The position numbers were made by a program, and so were the translations under genes. Positions 1 through 9,807 of a DNA stretch of 64,000 nucleotides are shown piece by piece. The first letter of the stretch is position 1. Each line of letters begins with the position of its first letter. Origin of the DNA: an uncultured Leptolinea sp. GTDB lineage: Bacteria > Chloroflexota > Anaerolineae > Anaerolineales > Anaerolineaceae. The stretch lies in assembly GCA_903828565.1 (NCBI GenBank), contig CAIKMQ010000013.1:19096-83095 (forward strand). Direction: 5' to 3'. The notes under the pieces were generated by a model that made no database searches, had not been told where the DNA came from, and saw only the letters and a program-made list of their open reading frames with translations.

Positions 1-1
1 T

Positions 2-226
2 GTGGATCCGGGTTCGCCCCATACAAATATGGTCTTTGCCAACCTGGATTCATCCATGCCGCTGGATGCTCTCGAACTTAACGAATTGTTTAAAGCAAAA
101 GGCATCCTCACACATGAAACCGGAAAACGGCGTTTCCGTTTCGTGACCCACTACTGGGTGGATGATAATGCCGTAACGAGAATACTAAAAGCCTGGGAAG
201 AGATCTATTCCAGCTACCGAAAATAA
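2..226 (+). CDS. C-terminal fragment of low-specificity L-threonine aldolase (gene starts upstream of window)
   Basis: Translation HTNMVFANL...KGILTHETGKRRFRFVTHYWVDDNAVTRILKAWEEI resembles the C-terminus of PLP-dependent threonine aldolases; open to the window edge. Confidence 0.75.
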   Translation: MDPGSPHTNMVFANLDSSMPLDALELNELFKAKGILTHETGKRRFRFVTHYWVDDNAVTRILKAWEEIYSSYRK

Positions 227-238
227 AAAAAAGCACTC

Positions 239-247
239 TGCTATAAT
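239..247 (+). promoter_or_regulatory. Extended -10 promoter element TGCTATAAT upstream of punA
   Basis: Exact TGCTATAAT 31 bp before the ATG at 279. Confidence 0.55.
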
Positions 248-278
248 CAAAACAAAAACTAGGTCAACAGGTGAATCT

Positions 279-1115
279 ATGGAAAACTTCATTACCCTCG
301 CCCAGATCGACGCGATTAAAGACACGATCCAGCGCCAAATTAAAGAAACCCCTGAGTTTGCTGTTATCCTCGGTTCCGGTCTCGGCCATATAGCTGATGC
401 GGTCGAGGATGCCATAACTATTCCCTCAGCGGCGATCAACGGTTGGCCGCGCTCCACCGTGGAAGGCCATTCCGGGAAACTCGTCTTTGGCCGTATGGAA
501 AACCGACCGGTGATGGTGATGCAGGGTCGCATTCATTATTATGAAGGATACCCAATGGATCAGGTTACATTACCCGTGCGGGTAATGCAGCGCCTGGGGA
601 TTCAAAATCTGATCGTAACAAATGCAGCCGGGGCAATAAACCCGGATTTTGTCCCTGGAGACCTGATGCTGATCACAGACCACATTAATATGATCGGTAT
701 GGCGGGATTGAATCCGCTGCGCGGCCCAAATTTGGATCTGATCGGACCGCGTTTCCCCGATATGAGCCAACCTTACGATAAAAATCTCTCGGAATTGGCT
801 AGAAGGATCTCTCGCGAACAGCAAGTAGGCATGCGCGAGGGTGTATACGTCAGTCTCTCTGGACCATCTTTTGAATCACCGGCTGATCTTCGCTTCTTAC
901 GTGTCATTGGGGCGGATGCGGTAGGCATGTCCACCGTTCCTGAGGTCATCATTGCCCGGCATGGCGGTACCCGCGTACTGGGTATCTCAGGTATCAGCAA
1001 CAAGGCAAACCTGGACGGTTCGAATATCACTACCCATGCAGAAGTGTTAGAGGCAGGTCGTGTCATTGGCCCGAAGCTTGAAAAAGTGATCCGTGGCGTA
1101 CTGAAGCTAGCCTGA
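279..1115 (+). CDS. punA: Purine nucleoside phosphorylase
   Basis: VILGSGLGHIADAVED, GHSGKLVFGRMENRPVMVMQGRIHYYEGY, TNAAGAINPDFVPGDLMLITDHINM motifs. Confidence 0.93.
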   Translation: MENFITLAQIDAIKDTIQRQIKETPEFAVILGSGLGHIADAVEDAITIPSAAINGWPRSTVEGHSGKLVFGRMENRPVMVMQGRIHYYEGYPMDQVTLPVRVMQRLGIQNLIVTNAAGAINPDFVPGDLMLITDHINMIGMAGLNPLRGPNLDLIGPRFPDMSQPYDKNLSELARRISREQQVGMREGVYVSLSGPSFESPADLRFLRVIGADAVGMSTVPEVIIARHGGTRVLGISGISNKANLDGSNITTHAEVLEAGRVIGPKLEKVIRGVLKLA

Positions 1116-1119
1116 TCCT

Positions 1120-1779
1120 ATGGCTGAGATTTTTCGTTTCCTCAAAACTGCGGAAACCTATATCTATATCCTGCTATCTGCAGTCGGATTTATCTACCTC
1201 CGGCGTTTTATCAATTCTTTGATGGAAAACCGGTTAGCGACTTTCGGCTTGGAGAAAGATTATGCGCGCCGGCAGATGGTATCTGCCATCTCCATTGGTG
1301 TCTTGTTGTTCTTTCTTGCTATTGCGGAATTTACATTCGTCACGATTGGCAGTAATAATCCCGATGTTATTGGTTTGCTGCCAACACCAACGATGAATAT
1401 TTCCGGAACAGCGACTCCTGCAACTGGCGCTGGGCTTTCCGGCATAGGTCAAGGAGATTCGTTGCTGGCTTCTCCGCAATGTCAATCTGGAAAAGTGGAA
1501 TGGACATATCCCGCTGAAGGCGAAACGATTCGCGGGAAAGTGGAAGTAAAAGGAACTGCCAGTATTGAGAATTTTGGTTTCTATAAATATGAGTATTCTC
1601 AGGATAATATCCAATGGACACCACTGGTAGTCGGCACGGCAATTGTAACAAATAATGCGCTGGGAGTCTGGGATACAAGTTTACTCGCTCCTGGTGACTA
1701 TTATCTGCGTCTTGTGGTCTACGACAACCAGGAGAATGCCCAGTCACCCTGTGTGGTCAGGATCTCGGTACAACCTTAG
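1120..1779 (+). CDS. Membrane protein with C-terminal Ig-like domain, function unknown
   Basis: Two N-terminal TM segments, Thr/Pro linker, C-terminal VEWTYPAEGETIRGKVEVKGTA...GDYYLRLVVYDNQENAQSPCVVRISV (Ig/FN-like). Confidence 0.7.
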   Translation: MAEIFRFLKTAETYIYILLSAVGFIYLRRFINSLMENRLATFGLEKDYARRQMVSAISIGVLLFFLAIAEFTFVTIGSNNPDVIGLLPTPTMNISGTATPATGAGLSGIGQGDSLLASPQCQSGKVEWTYPAEGETIRGKVEVKGTASIENFGFYKYEYSQDNIQWTPLVVGTAIVTNNALGVWDTSLLAPGDYYLRLVVYDNQENAQSPCVVRISVQP

Positions 1780-1787
1780 GATACGCT

Positions 1788-2327
1788 ATGCCAAAAATTG
1801 AAGTCCGCTCTGCGATCACTGATGATGTTTCTTTCTTGATGGCATTGGATCACTCCTTCCACACTGACCACGTCTGGCAAATGGACCTAGCGTTGGAAGA
1901 GAGGTATGCTTCCATCACTTTTCAGGAAAGTAAACTTCCACGGTCTGTCCGGGTGGAATACCCCAGAAAACTACAACGCCTTGCAGATATTAATAATCCT
2001 TATGTATCCACCCTCGTCGCATGTCTGGATTACAAACCTGTTGCTTATATTCGGACAAGTTTCTTTGAATTCACAACAGCTGCCTGGATTACCGACCTGG
2101 CAGTCCACCCTGAACACCGGCGAAAAGGGATAGGTACTTCTTTGATCCGTGCAATGGAGCAGTGGTGCTTTCAGAGGAAATTACGCCGTGTTACATTGGA
2201 TATGCAATCTAAAAATGTCCCTGCCATTCACTGTGTAAAGAAACTTGGTTATACATACTGTGGATACAATGACCATTATTATGAGAATCAAGATATTGCT
2301 TTATTCTTCACCCATCACCTGGCGTGA
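1788..2327 (+). CDS. GNAT family N-acetyltransferase
   Basis: AAWITDLAVHPEHRRKGIGTSLIRAMEQWC (acetyl-CoA binding motif A). Confidence 0.88.
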   Translation: MPKIEVRSAITDDVSFLMALDHSFHTDHVWQMDLALEERYASITFQESKLPRSVRVEYPRKLQRLADINNPYVSTLVACLDYKPVAYIRTSFFEFTTAAWITDLAVHPEHRRKGIGTSLIRAMEQWCFQRKLRRVTLDMQSKNVPAIHCVKKLGYTYCGYNDHYYENQDIALFFTHHLA

Positions 2328-2339
2328 GGAGAAAATACT

Positions 2340-4238
2340 ATGAATTGGTGGCTGGGGATTACAGCTGCGGTACGCACACTGGCGGAGATACTTTCAGCAG
2401 GGATCTCGATAACAGCCTTTGCGCTGCTTCTGTATGCTTTCACCTTTAATCTGAAAGACAGGGTAGCCAGGGCTTTCACATTAATTCTGATCTGCGTTGT
2501 GATCGTCTTTACGGGCGATGCATTGGCCAGTTCTGCTACTCAATCCATCAATGTTACACTCTGGTTAAAAATACAGTGGCTGGGGATCATATTCCTTCCC
2601 CCGACATACATGCAGTTTTCTGATGCCCTCCTTGCGACAACCGGCAAACCAAGCAGGGGAAAACGCAGCTGGGCAACAAGGATCACTTATGTGGCATCTG
2701 CTGTCTTTGTCGGCTTACTGGCCAGTGGATGGTTGCTGGGTCCCCTTGTAGAAGGAGCCGACTCGGCAGAATATCTTTCGCGCACCATATTCACCGACCT
2801 ATTCTCAATTTACTATGGCTTATCAATGGTCGCCAGCTGGATCAATTTCACCAGGGCATACCGAAGAACCACTACTACTACGGCCAAAAGGCGCATGTTT
2901 TACCTGATAACCGGGGCATTAGCACCTGCCCTTGGATCTTTTCCATATTTGCTGTATGGATACGGTTTGGCGGCCGATCACTCGCTGCTCTTCTGGTTCA
3001 TCGTACTACTCACCAACCTGCTTGTAGGTGGCTTGATCGTGATGATGGCTTATTCGATCGCCTTCTTCGGAGTGGATTGGCCAGACCGGGTAGTTAAGCG
3101 CAGGTTATTCAAGTGGATTCTTCGCGGGCCAGTTACTGCCATCACTGCACTGGGGATCACTACCCTGGTCAAAAAGGGCAGCCTTTTCTTTGGTCTCGAT
3201 TACCAGGCCTTGGTACCAATCATGATGGCCCTCTCGATCCTGTTGATGGAGTTTACTATCACCATCCTCTCCCCCATGCTTGAAAGGTGGATGTTTTATT
3301 CCAATGACCGCCAGGAAATTGACCAGGTAACAGCGCTTTCAGATCGTTTGATGACACGGAACGACTTGCGGCAATTCCTTGAGGCGGTTCTATCGGCGGC
3401 AAGTGATAGATTCCAGGCGAGTTCGGCATTTATTGGCGCTTTTGAAACAGGGAACCTCTCCATGTTAGTTTCTGTGGGAGAGAATGCTGAACTCGAAAGT
3501 GAGAAAATCGGGATCGAAGATCTTCCGGTGATGGAAGATGGCGATCCGGATAGCGCTATTTTTCAATGGCGTGGATTCCATGTGGTTCCGCTGATCGATC
3601 CTGGTTCCCCTCAAGGAGAGATACTGGGAATTCTTGGCCTTGCGCGTACTGGATCCCAAGATCTGGATTTGGAAGAAAAAGAAGTATTAGGGAGATTATC
3701 GGCCAGAGTGATTCTCGCGCTAGTAAACAGAAAGTTACAGCAAGAAGTATTCAGGAAGGCCGGCGAGTTGAATCCCCAGTTCGAGCAATTCCAGAAAATG
3801 CGTGTTGACAGCCGGTTTGCAAACCTGGAGACCCTGACTGAAATGGATTATGAAGTTCCTCAGGATCTGGTAAATTATGTTCGCGACGCGCTGGCTCATT
3901 TCTGGGGCGGCCCTAAGCTGGCTGGATCCCCCTTGCTCAAGTTGAATATCATCCGGCAATCGGTGGATGGGGAAGATACAAACCCAACGAATGTTTTACG
4001 GGGTGTTTTACGCCAGGCGATCGAAAAGGTAAGGCCCGAGGGTGAACGCAAGACCACCGGGGAGTGGATACTGTATAATATCCTCGAGATGAAGTTCATC
4101 CAGGGAAAAAAGGTGCGCGAGGTAGCCATCAAGCTGGCAATGTCCGAAGCCGATCTCTACCGTAAACAGCGGGTCGCCATTGAAGCAGTCGCCCGGGTCA
4201 TAATGGAAATGGAAAGTTCCCATAAAAATGGAACTTGA
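2340..4238 (+). CDS. Multi-TM sensor protein with GAF-like domain and C-terminal HTH/sigma4-like segment; no kinase domain seen
   Basis: About 8 hydrophobic segments in N-half, GAF-like centre, C-term WILYNILEMKFIQGKKVREVAIKLAMSEADLYRKQRVAIEAVARVI. Confidence 0.65.
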   Translation: MNWWLGITAAVRTLAEILSAGISITAFALLLYAFTFNLKDRVARAFTLILICVVIVFTGDALASSATQSINVTLWLKIQWLGIIFLPPTYMQFSDALLATTGKPSRGKRSWATRITYVASAVFVGLLASGWLLGPLVEGADSAEYLSRTIFTDLFSIYYGLSMVASWINFTRAYRRTTTTTAKRRMFYLITGALAPALGSFPYLLYGYGLAADHSLLFWFIVLLTNLLVGGLIVMMAYSIAFFGVDWPDRVVKRRLFKWILRGPVTAITALGITTLVKKGSLFFGLDYQALVPIMMALSILLMEFTITILSPMLERWMFYSNDRQEIDQVTALSDRLMTRNDLRQFLEAVLSAASDRFQASSAFIGAFETGNLSMLVSVGENAELESEKIGIEDLPVMEDGDPDSAIFQWRGFHVVPLIDPGSPQGEILGILGLARTGSQDLDLEEKEVLGRLSARVILALVNRKLQQEVFRKAGELNPQFEQFQKMRVDSRFANLETLTEMDYEVPQDLVNYVRDALAHFWGGPKLAGSPLLKLNIIRQSVDGEDTNPTNVLRGVLRQAIEKVRPEGERKTTGEWILYNILEMKFIQGKKVREVAIKLAMSEADLYRKQRVAIEAVARVIMEMESSHKNGT

Positions 4239-4265
4239 TAATAGATAGATTGAAAGGTGGCATGA

Positions 4266-5204
4266 ATGGTACTCAAGAATGATCAGGATTATGCATATCC
4301 TGAGAATCAGGATCCGGATGAAGCCTGGTGGCAGGCAGTTTTAGGGGATGAAAACAAATTAGATTCAGTCTCAGATTTTAGTACAGATAATTCTCACCCT
4401 GTCCACACAGCCTATGGACATAATAACTGGGAGTATTTGGATACGCTCTACCGGAATGATGAGGTCATACAGCTGTTGGTGACAGGTTTCAATCGCGGCG
4501 GGTTGCTTGTGGAAGGAAATGACATCCACGGCTTTGTTCCCTTCTCACACCTGATAGATGTTCCTGTTTTAATGAACGAGGAAGGCCGGAAAGAATATTT
4601 CCGGAAATATATCGGTCGCCAGATCTCGCTCAAGATCATCGAGCTGGTTCCAGAGGATGAACGGATCGTCCTTTCGGAGCGGGCTGCGCAGGCCGGCCAA
4701 GGTCGCCGAAAAGCCATTTTTGAGAACATTCAGGCGGGTGATATTGTCTGGGGCACAGTAACGAATGTGACTGGGTTTGGGGCATTCGTAGATCTCGGCG
4801 GTGTTGAGGGCTTGATTCATGTATCGGAGTTATCCTGGGGACGGGTGGAACACCCCGGAGATATTGTATGTATCGGTCAACGTATTGAAGCCCAGGTGTT
4901 GAGTGTGGAAAAAGAGAATTCGCACGTGGCATTGAGTTCCAAACGATTGGAAAGCAATCCCTGGGAAAAGATCCATGAGATCTATACTCTGGGAGAGGTC
5001 GTGACTGCAAAGATTACCAGTGTGACGAACTATGGCGCTTTTGCCCGCCTGAAAGAAGGTGTTGAAGGTTTGATTCACATTTCATCAATACCTATTCCAG
5101 AAGGCACGAATCTGGAGGAATACCTTGTGAAGAAACAATGCGTTCAGGTACGTATCCTGCATATTGATTCAGAGAAGAAACGCATCGGTTTAGCCCTGGT
5201 ATAA
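4266..5204 (+). CDS. S1 RNA-binding domain protein (ribosomal protein S1-like)
   Basis: Repeated S1 motifs: GDIVWGTVTNVTGFGAFVDLGGVEGLIHVSELSW and GEVVTAKITSVTNYGAFARLKEGVEGLIHISSI. Confidence 0.9.
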   Translation: MVLKNDQDYAYPENQDPDEAWWQAVLGDENKLDSVSDFSTDNSHPVHTAYGHNNWEYLDTLYRNDEVIQLLVTGFNRGGLLVEGNDIHGFVPFSHLIDVPVLMNEEGRKEYFRKYIGRQISLKIIELVPEDERIVLSERAAQAGQGRRKAIFENIQAGDIVWGTVTNVTGFGAFVDLGGVEGLIHVSELSWGRVEHPGDIVCIGQRIEAQVLSVEKENSHVALSSKRLESNPWEKIHEIYTLGEVVTAKITSVTNYGAFARLKEGVEGLIHISSIPIPEGTNLEEYLVKKQCVQVRILHIDSEKKRIGLALV

Positions 5205-5209
5205 AAAAC

Positions 5210-7579
5210 ATGCCGCCAAGACAGGTAAACAGACAACAGGCAACCTCGCAAAGGAAATCCCGCACTACCAAAGGGACGGGGCTTTCCCTCGGAAGTTTCA
5301 TCCAAAAATCTCTGGATGGAATTGTCTTCATGTCTACACACTACGGCCGTTTTCTTACTGATTTTATAGGTGTTCTTCTCCTATTCCTTTCTGGATTAAC
5401 TGTTTTTGCTTTGCTTGGCCTCACCAGGGGTAATTTATTGCTGGCGATCTCAGATCTGCTGCGAGGATGGTTCGGCTGGGGGGCATTACCGGTGGATGCA
5501 TCTCTGGGTGTGATCGGTTTTTTACTTCTGAGGAGAAAAGGCAATTTCTGGATCAATTATTTCTGGAAGATTGTCTACTGTGAACTCCTGTTAGTTTCCT
5601 TGCTAGCAGTCCTTTCTGTGATCAGTGCTAATGATATTGGTTTGGCCAATTCCGGCCAATGGGGTGGCCTAGTCGGATGGGGATTAGCGCAAGGTGTCGC
5701 TGATTTGCTTGGCCCATTCCTTTCCGGGAGTTTCTGGTTTTTATTCAGTGCATTGTTGATCTGGATCGGTGTCACCTCGTTCAAGGGAAGAAAGTATTCC
5801 GCGACCGAGATACCAGATATCCCTCAAACAACTGCATTTGGCTCGACCGAAAAACCAAATAATGAACCAGTGGTACAAAAATCCACACAAGGTTCATCCA
5901 AGAGGGCGACTGCCGCGGCCAGATATCAGGCTATGTTAGCCCAGCAGGAACTTGTACCAGATCCTGAACAGACAGCTGCAACTGCGCAGACAACATCGGA
6001 CAGCAGCCAACCTCCCGTCAGGGTGGTGAAGCGGGAAAAGGTAGAGGTGCCAGAGGCGACTAATGCCCGGCCGGAAAACCTGGGGGAAAGAACGGATAGC
6101 CAATACAAGCAAAAACCACTAGCTGGTATCGCCAACCGTCCGCGCAATCTGCCCCCCGTGGATATCTTAATGGATGACCAGGTTATCACCCTGGATGAAG
6201 TCACGATCAATCAAACAGCCGCAATCCTTGAAAAGACCTTGGACGATTTCGGTATCCCCGTGAAGGTGGTAGGTTACCGGCAAGGTCCATCCGTGACACA
6301 ATTTGCCGTGGAACCGGGTTTTGTGGATCGTATCGGCCCGAATGGACAGGTGATACACCAGAAGATACGGGTCGCTCAGATCGCGCAGCTCTCCCGCGAC
6401 CTCGCACTTGCGCTATCAGCAACTTCCATTCGTATCGAAGCCCCTGTGGCAGGCAAGACCTATGTGGGTGTAGAAATTCCAAATGTCCGGTCCATCATTG
6501 TCCGCTTGAAATCGCTGCTATCCAGTGAGAAATTCCAAAAGGTAGCCTCCCCGCTTGGCCTTGCTCTTGGCCGGGATGTATCGGGTATGCCTGTGGTGGG
6601 AGACCTCTCCCGTATGCCGCATCTATTGATCGCTGGCACCACAAACTCTGGAAAGACGGTCTGTGTGACAGCATTGGCAGCCTGCCTGGTAATGAACAAT
6701 AGCCCAGAGAATTTACGGTTGGTGATGATTGACCCAAAGATGGTTGAACTTGTCCGTTTTAATGGGTTGCCACATATGCTCGGCCAGGTGGAAACCGATA
6801 TTGAACGGATCGTTGGTGTTCTCCGCTGGGCGACCCAGGAGATGGATCGGAGATACCTGGAATTCGAAGAGAACAGAGCCAGAGACCTGGAAGCCTATAA
6901 CAGGAAAAGGGAAAAGCAGGGCGAACCTGTACTTCCACGTATCGTGATTATCATTGACGAGCTGGCTGACCTGATGATGAATGCCCAGGCGAGTGTGGAG
7001 CCGCTGATCGTCAGGCTGGCACAATTAGCCCGGGCGACAGGGATACACCTGATCGTGGCGACTCAGCGGCCAAGCAGTACGGTTGTTACCGGCCTGATCA
7101 AGGCTAACTTCCCGGCTCGCATCTCATTCGCGGTTGCATCCCATGTCGACTCACGTGTCATCCTGGATACTGTCGGTGCTGAAAGCCTGCTGGGCAGGGG
7201 AGATATGCTGTTCCTGGATCATGATAACTCTAAACCTATCCGCACACAGGGTGTGATGGTAAATGATGATGAGATCGAGCGGATCGTGGCTTACTGGCGT
7301 CAGGATCAACCAGCAGCTGTTCGCGAGAATGCTCCCTGGGATAACATGATCTTTGAAGAACAGGAAAATGGTGGTGGGGATAATCTCATTGAACAGGCGA
7401 TAGAGATCATCAAAGAGTCCAGACAGGCGAGTGCGTCGTTGATACAACAACGATTGCGCATAGGTTACCCGCGAGCAGCGCGGATTATTGATGAACTAGA
7501 AAAAATGGGGGTGGTTGGTCCGGCCAAATCCGGCGGAAAACAACGGGATGTATTGATCGACCTCGAGGAGAGTGAGTAA
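5210..7579 (+). CDS. ftsK: DNA translocase FtsK/SpoIIIE
   Basis: N-terminal TM segments, Walker A GTTNSGKT, LVMIDPKMVELVRFNGLPH, C-terminal gamma-type winged helix (RLRIGYPRAARIIDELEKMGVVGP). Confidence 0.95.
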   Translation: MPPRQVNRQQATSQRKSRTTKGTGLSLGSFIQKSLDGIVFMSTHYGRFLTDFIGVLLLFLSGLTVFALLGLTRGNLLLAISDLLRGWFGWGALPVDASLGVIGFLLLRRKGNFWINYFWKIVYCELLLVSLLAVLSVISANDIGLANSGQWGGLVGWGLAQGVADLLGPFLSGSFWFLFSALLIWIGVTSFKGRKYSATEIPDIPQTTAFGSTEKPNNEPVVQKSTQGSSKRATAAARYQAMLAQQELVPDPEQTAATAQTTSDSSQPPVRVVKREKVEVPEATNARPENLGERTDSQYKQKPLAGIANRPRNLPPVDILMDDQVITLDEVTINQTAAILEKTLDDFGIPVKVVGYRQGPSVTQFAVEPGFVDRIGPNGQVIHQKIRVAQIAQLSRDLALALSATSIRIEAPVAGKTYVGVEIPNVRSIIVRLKSLLSSEKFQKVASPLGLALGRDVSGMPVVGDLSRMPHLLIAGTTNSGKTVCVTALAACLVMNNSPENLRLVMIDPKMVELVRFNGLPHMLGQVETDIERIVGVLRWATQEMDRRYLEFEENRARDLEAYNRKREKQGEPVLPRIVIIIDELADLMMNAQASVEPLIVRLAQLARATGIHLIVATQRPSSTVVTGLIKANFPARISFAVASHVDSRVILDTVGAESLLGRGDMLFLDHDNSKPIRTQGVMVNDDEIERIVAYWRQDQPAAVRENAPWDNMIFEEQENGGGDNLIEQAIEIIKESRQASASLIQQRLRIGYPRAARIIDELEKMGVVGPAKSGGKQRDVLIDLEESE

Positions 7580-7650
7580 ACCCTCCGCGCTCTACAGAGT
7601 AAGATTTTCACTGTGGTAAGATTAGAAAAAATATCGGATAAGGTGAGCCA

Positions 7651-8289
7651 TTGGAAACAAAAAAGGAATCCAAGAGTCTTGAAATGTTTTTGCGGAAGAC
7701 ATTTAAGGGGGTGCTTGATACCATAGCGACAGCGGTCAATAAGACGGGAATACTCCCTAATACTGTTACGATCCTGGGCCTGGCCGGAACGATATTCGGC
7801 GCGTATCTTCTCGCTACCGGAAAAATCTTCTGGGGTGGTCTGGTAATCCTGGTCACCGGGCCGATCGATGCTCTGGATGGCACTATGGCCAGATTACGAG
7901 GTGAGCAGACCGAATTTGGGGCTTTTGTTGACTCTGTTACAGACAGATATTCAGAACTATTCATCCTGGCGGGGCTTCTCTTCTACTACGTTGGAAAACA
8001 GGAATCTCTGAATACCATTTTGGTGTATTTCGCTGCTGCAGGTTCTGTACTGGTATCTTATGTAAAAGCACGAGCTGAAGGTTTAGGGTTTACCGCAAAG
8101 GTTGGTTTACTTTCAAGGGTGGAGCGGTATCTCATTATTGCCCCGGCCTTGCTGTTGAATGTTCCTCACATTGCATTGTGGATCATCGCCATCCTGGCGA
8201 ATTTCACCGCATTGCAACGGATATTCTTTGTTCGCCGGCAGGCAATAGAACAAAATAAAGTATTAACCTACTCAAAAAAGAACGAATAA
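7651..8289 (+). CDS. CDP-alcohol phosphatidyltransferase family protein
   Basis: DALDGTMARLRGEQTEFGAFVDSVTDR matches DGxxAR(x8)GxxxDxxxD; TTG start. Confidence 0.9.
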   Translation: METKKESKSLEMFLRKTFKGVLDTIATAVNKTGILPNTVTILGLAGTIFGAYLLATGKIFWGGLVILVTGPIDALDGTMARLRGEQTEFGAFVDSVTDRYSELFILAGLLFYYVGKQESLNTILVYFAAAGSVLVSYVKARAEGLGFTAKVGLLSRVERYLIIAPALLLNVPHIALWIIAILANFTALQRIFFVRRQAIEQNKVLTYSKKNE

Positions 8290-8310
8290 GATCTGGCGAA
8301 AGGCTATAAA

Positions 8311-9138
8311 ATGGAATTTCTTAAGGATAGGATATTGATCGGACCCGTTTCCATCCATTATTATGGAATTATCATTGTCACGGGTGCCGTGCTGGCCGTA
8401 TTCTTGGCTGCCTGGATGGCACGGCAGAAGAAAGAAAACGAAGAATTCCTCTGGGATATGTTCCCCTGGCTATTGGTCGCTGGCGTGATTGGTGCGCGTA
8501 TCTGGCACATCCTCACTCCACCAGATTCCATGGTGGCTATCGGGATGGATACGCATTTTTATCTTACTCATCCCCTGGATGCGATCAATATCAAGAATGG
8601 CGGGCTGGGCATCCCCGGCGCAGTCATTGGAGGATTGATCGCTCTGGTTCTTTATTGCCGTAAGCACAAGCTGGATTATCGGCAGTGGGCAGATTATATC
8701 GCGCCAGGACTGGCTCTGGCTCAAGCGATCGGACGCTGGGGAAATTTCCTCAATCAGGAACTGTACGGCGCGCCGACTGATCTTCCATGGAAGATCTTTA
8801 TTGACCCAGCCCATCGCATCGCCGGTTATGCCAATGTGGAATACTACCACCCGCTTTTCCTGTATGAATCCCTGTATAACCTGGCGAATATGGGTATATT
8901 GATCTGGGTCAGCCGGAAATTCCGCGATACTTTAAAACCGGGGGATGTCATCCTTGTTTACGCCGTGATCTACCCTGTAGGCCGGTTCTTACTTGAATTC
9001 TTGAGACTGGATGCGTCCAGTGTGCTGAGCTTAAATATCAATCAGACGGTGATGGGCATTGTCGCTCTTGTGTCCGCTGGAGTTCTGCTCTGGCGCCATC
9101 GACACGCACCAAAGAATAAGGTTGTTAGCGAAGAATAA
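8311..9138 (+). CDS. lgt: Prolipoprotein diacylglyceryl transferase
   Basis: ALAQAIGRWGNFLNQELYGAPTDLPWKIFID and YHPLFLYESLYNL signatures. Confidence 0.95.
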   Translation: MEFLKDRILIGPVSIHYYGIIIVTGAVLAVFLAAWMARQKKENEEFLWDMFPWLLVAGVIGARIWHILTPPDSMVAIGMDTHFYLTHPLDAINIKNGGLGIPGAVIGGLIALVLYCRKHKLDYRQWADYIAPGLALAQAIGRWGNFLNQELYGAPTDLPWKIFIDPAHRIAGYANVEYYHPLFLYESLYNLANMGILIWVSRKFRDTLKPGDVILVYAVIYPVGRFLLEFLRLDASSVLSLNINQTVMGIVALVSAGVLLWRHRHAPKNKVVSEE

Positions 9139-9151
9139 TTTACTTAAGATC

Positions 9152-9186
9152 AAAAATAAGCACCAGCTTGCTGGTGCTTATTTTTT
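9152..9186. terminator. Bidirectional intrinsic terminator between lgt and the HNH gene
   Basis: AAAAATAAGCACCAGC-TT-GCTGGTGCTTATTTTT, 16-bp perfect stem with T/A tracts, between convergent genes. Confidence 0.9.
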
Positions 9187-9697
9187 ACCAACCATTGATA
9201 AACTCAGTCCATTCTTGATTCGCGTTCAAGTGACAGGAGAAGTAGTAGATAGCTGATGCAGGCGGTAAGCCAGGTGCAGCACGTAAATGCATGTGGGTTT
9301 CCTCCAACGTTCGGCTGCCCTTCGTTCGGTTACAGTGGATACAAGCCGTCACCACATTGGTCCATGTATGTTCACCACCCGATTTCCTGGGGATGACATG
9401 GTCCAGCGTGAAATCGACATTCTTTTTTCCACAATACTGGCAGGTATATCCATCACGCCTGAAGACCTCGTGCCGGGTAAAGGGGATCTTGAGCCGCGGA
9501 CGGTGGACCATATGCTCCAGCCTGATGACAGACGGTCGGGGAAAGGCTTGCGACACCGTATAGATCTCACCTCGTCCGTTAATCACCAGGGATGCGCGGC
9601 AGGCAAGGATAAGGTGCAGCGCTCTGTGCGTGTTGCATATATGGATCGGTTGATAATTGGCATTTAATACCAGAACCGCATCTTCCATTTCATCCAC
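9185..9697 (-). CDS. HNH endonuclease family protein
   Basis: RRDGYTCQYCGKKNVDFTLDHVIPRKSGGEHTWTNVVTACIHCNRTKGSRT. Confidence 0.92.
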   Translation of the reverse strand: MDEMEDAVLVLNANYQPIHICNTHRALHLILACRASLVINGRGEIYTVSQAFPRPSVIRLEHMVHRPRLKIPFTRHEVFRRDGYTCQYCGKKNVDFTLDHVIPRKSGGEHTWTNVVTACIHCNRTKGSRTLEETHMHLRAAPGLPPASAIYYFSCHLNANQEWTEFINGW

Positions 9698-9707
9698 CTG
9701 ATAAAAA

Positions 9708-9716
9708 ATTATAGCA
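9708..9716 (-). promoter_or_regulatory. Extended -10 promoter element TGCTATAAT for the HNH gene
   Basis: Reverse complement of ATTATAGCA just upstream of the HNH start. Confidence 0.5.
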
Positions 9717-9767
9717 TGAGGATCGATTTTACTGCCAGATGATCAGACAATAAGCCCGGCAGCAGGA

Positions 9768-9776
9768 TGGTATAAT
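9768..9776 (+). promoter_or_regulatory. Extended -10 element TGGTATAAT upstream of tyrS
   Basis: TGGTATAAT about 32 bp before the likely tyrS start at 9808/9811. Confidence 0.5.
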
Positions 9777-9807
9777 GGTGCGAATATGCCAGAGTATTAA
9801 TGGAGTA

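Noticed and set aside
1019-1030. GGTTCGAAT string resembling a tRNA T-loop
   Set aside because: Lies inside punA coding sequence with no cloverleaf around it; no tRNA genes were found in the window.
9775-9807. Upstream-extended tyrS start (MVRICQSINGVM)
   Set aside because: The ATG at 9775 lies within the TATAAT promoter element; the start at 9808/9811 fits TyrS homologues better.
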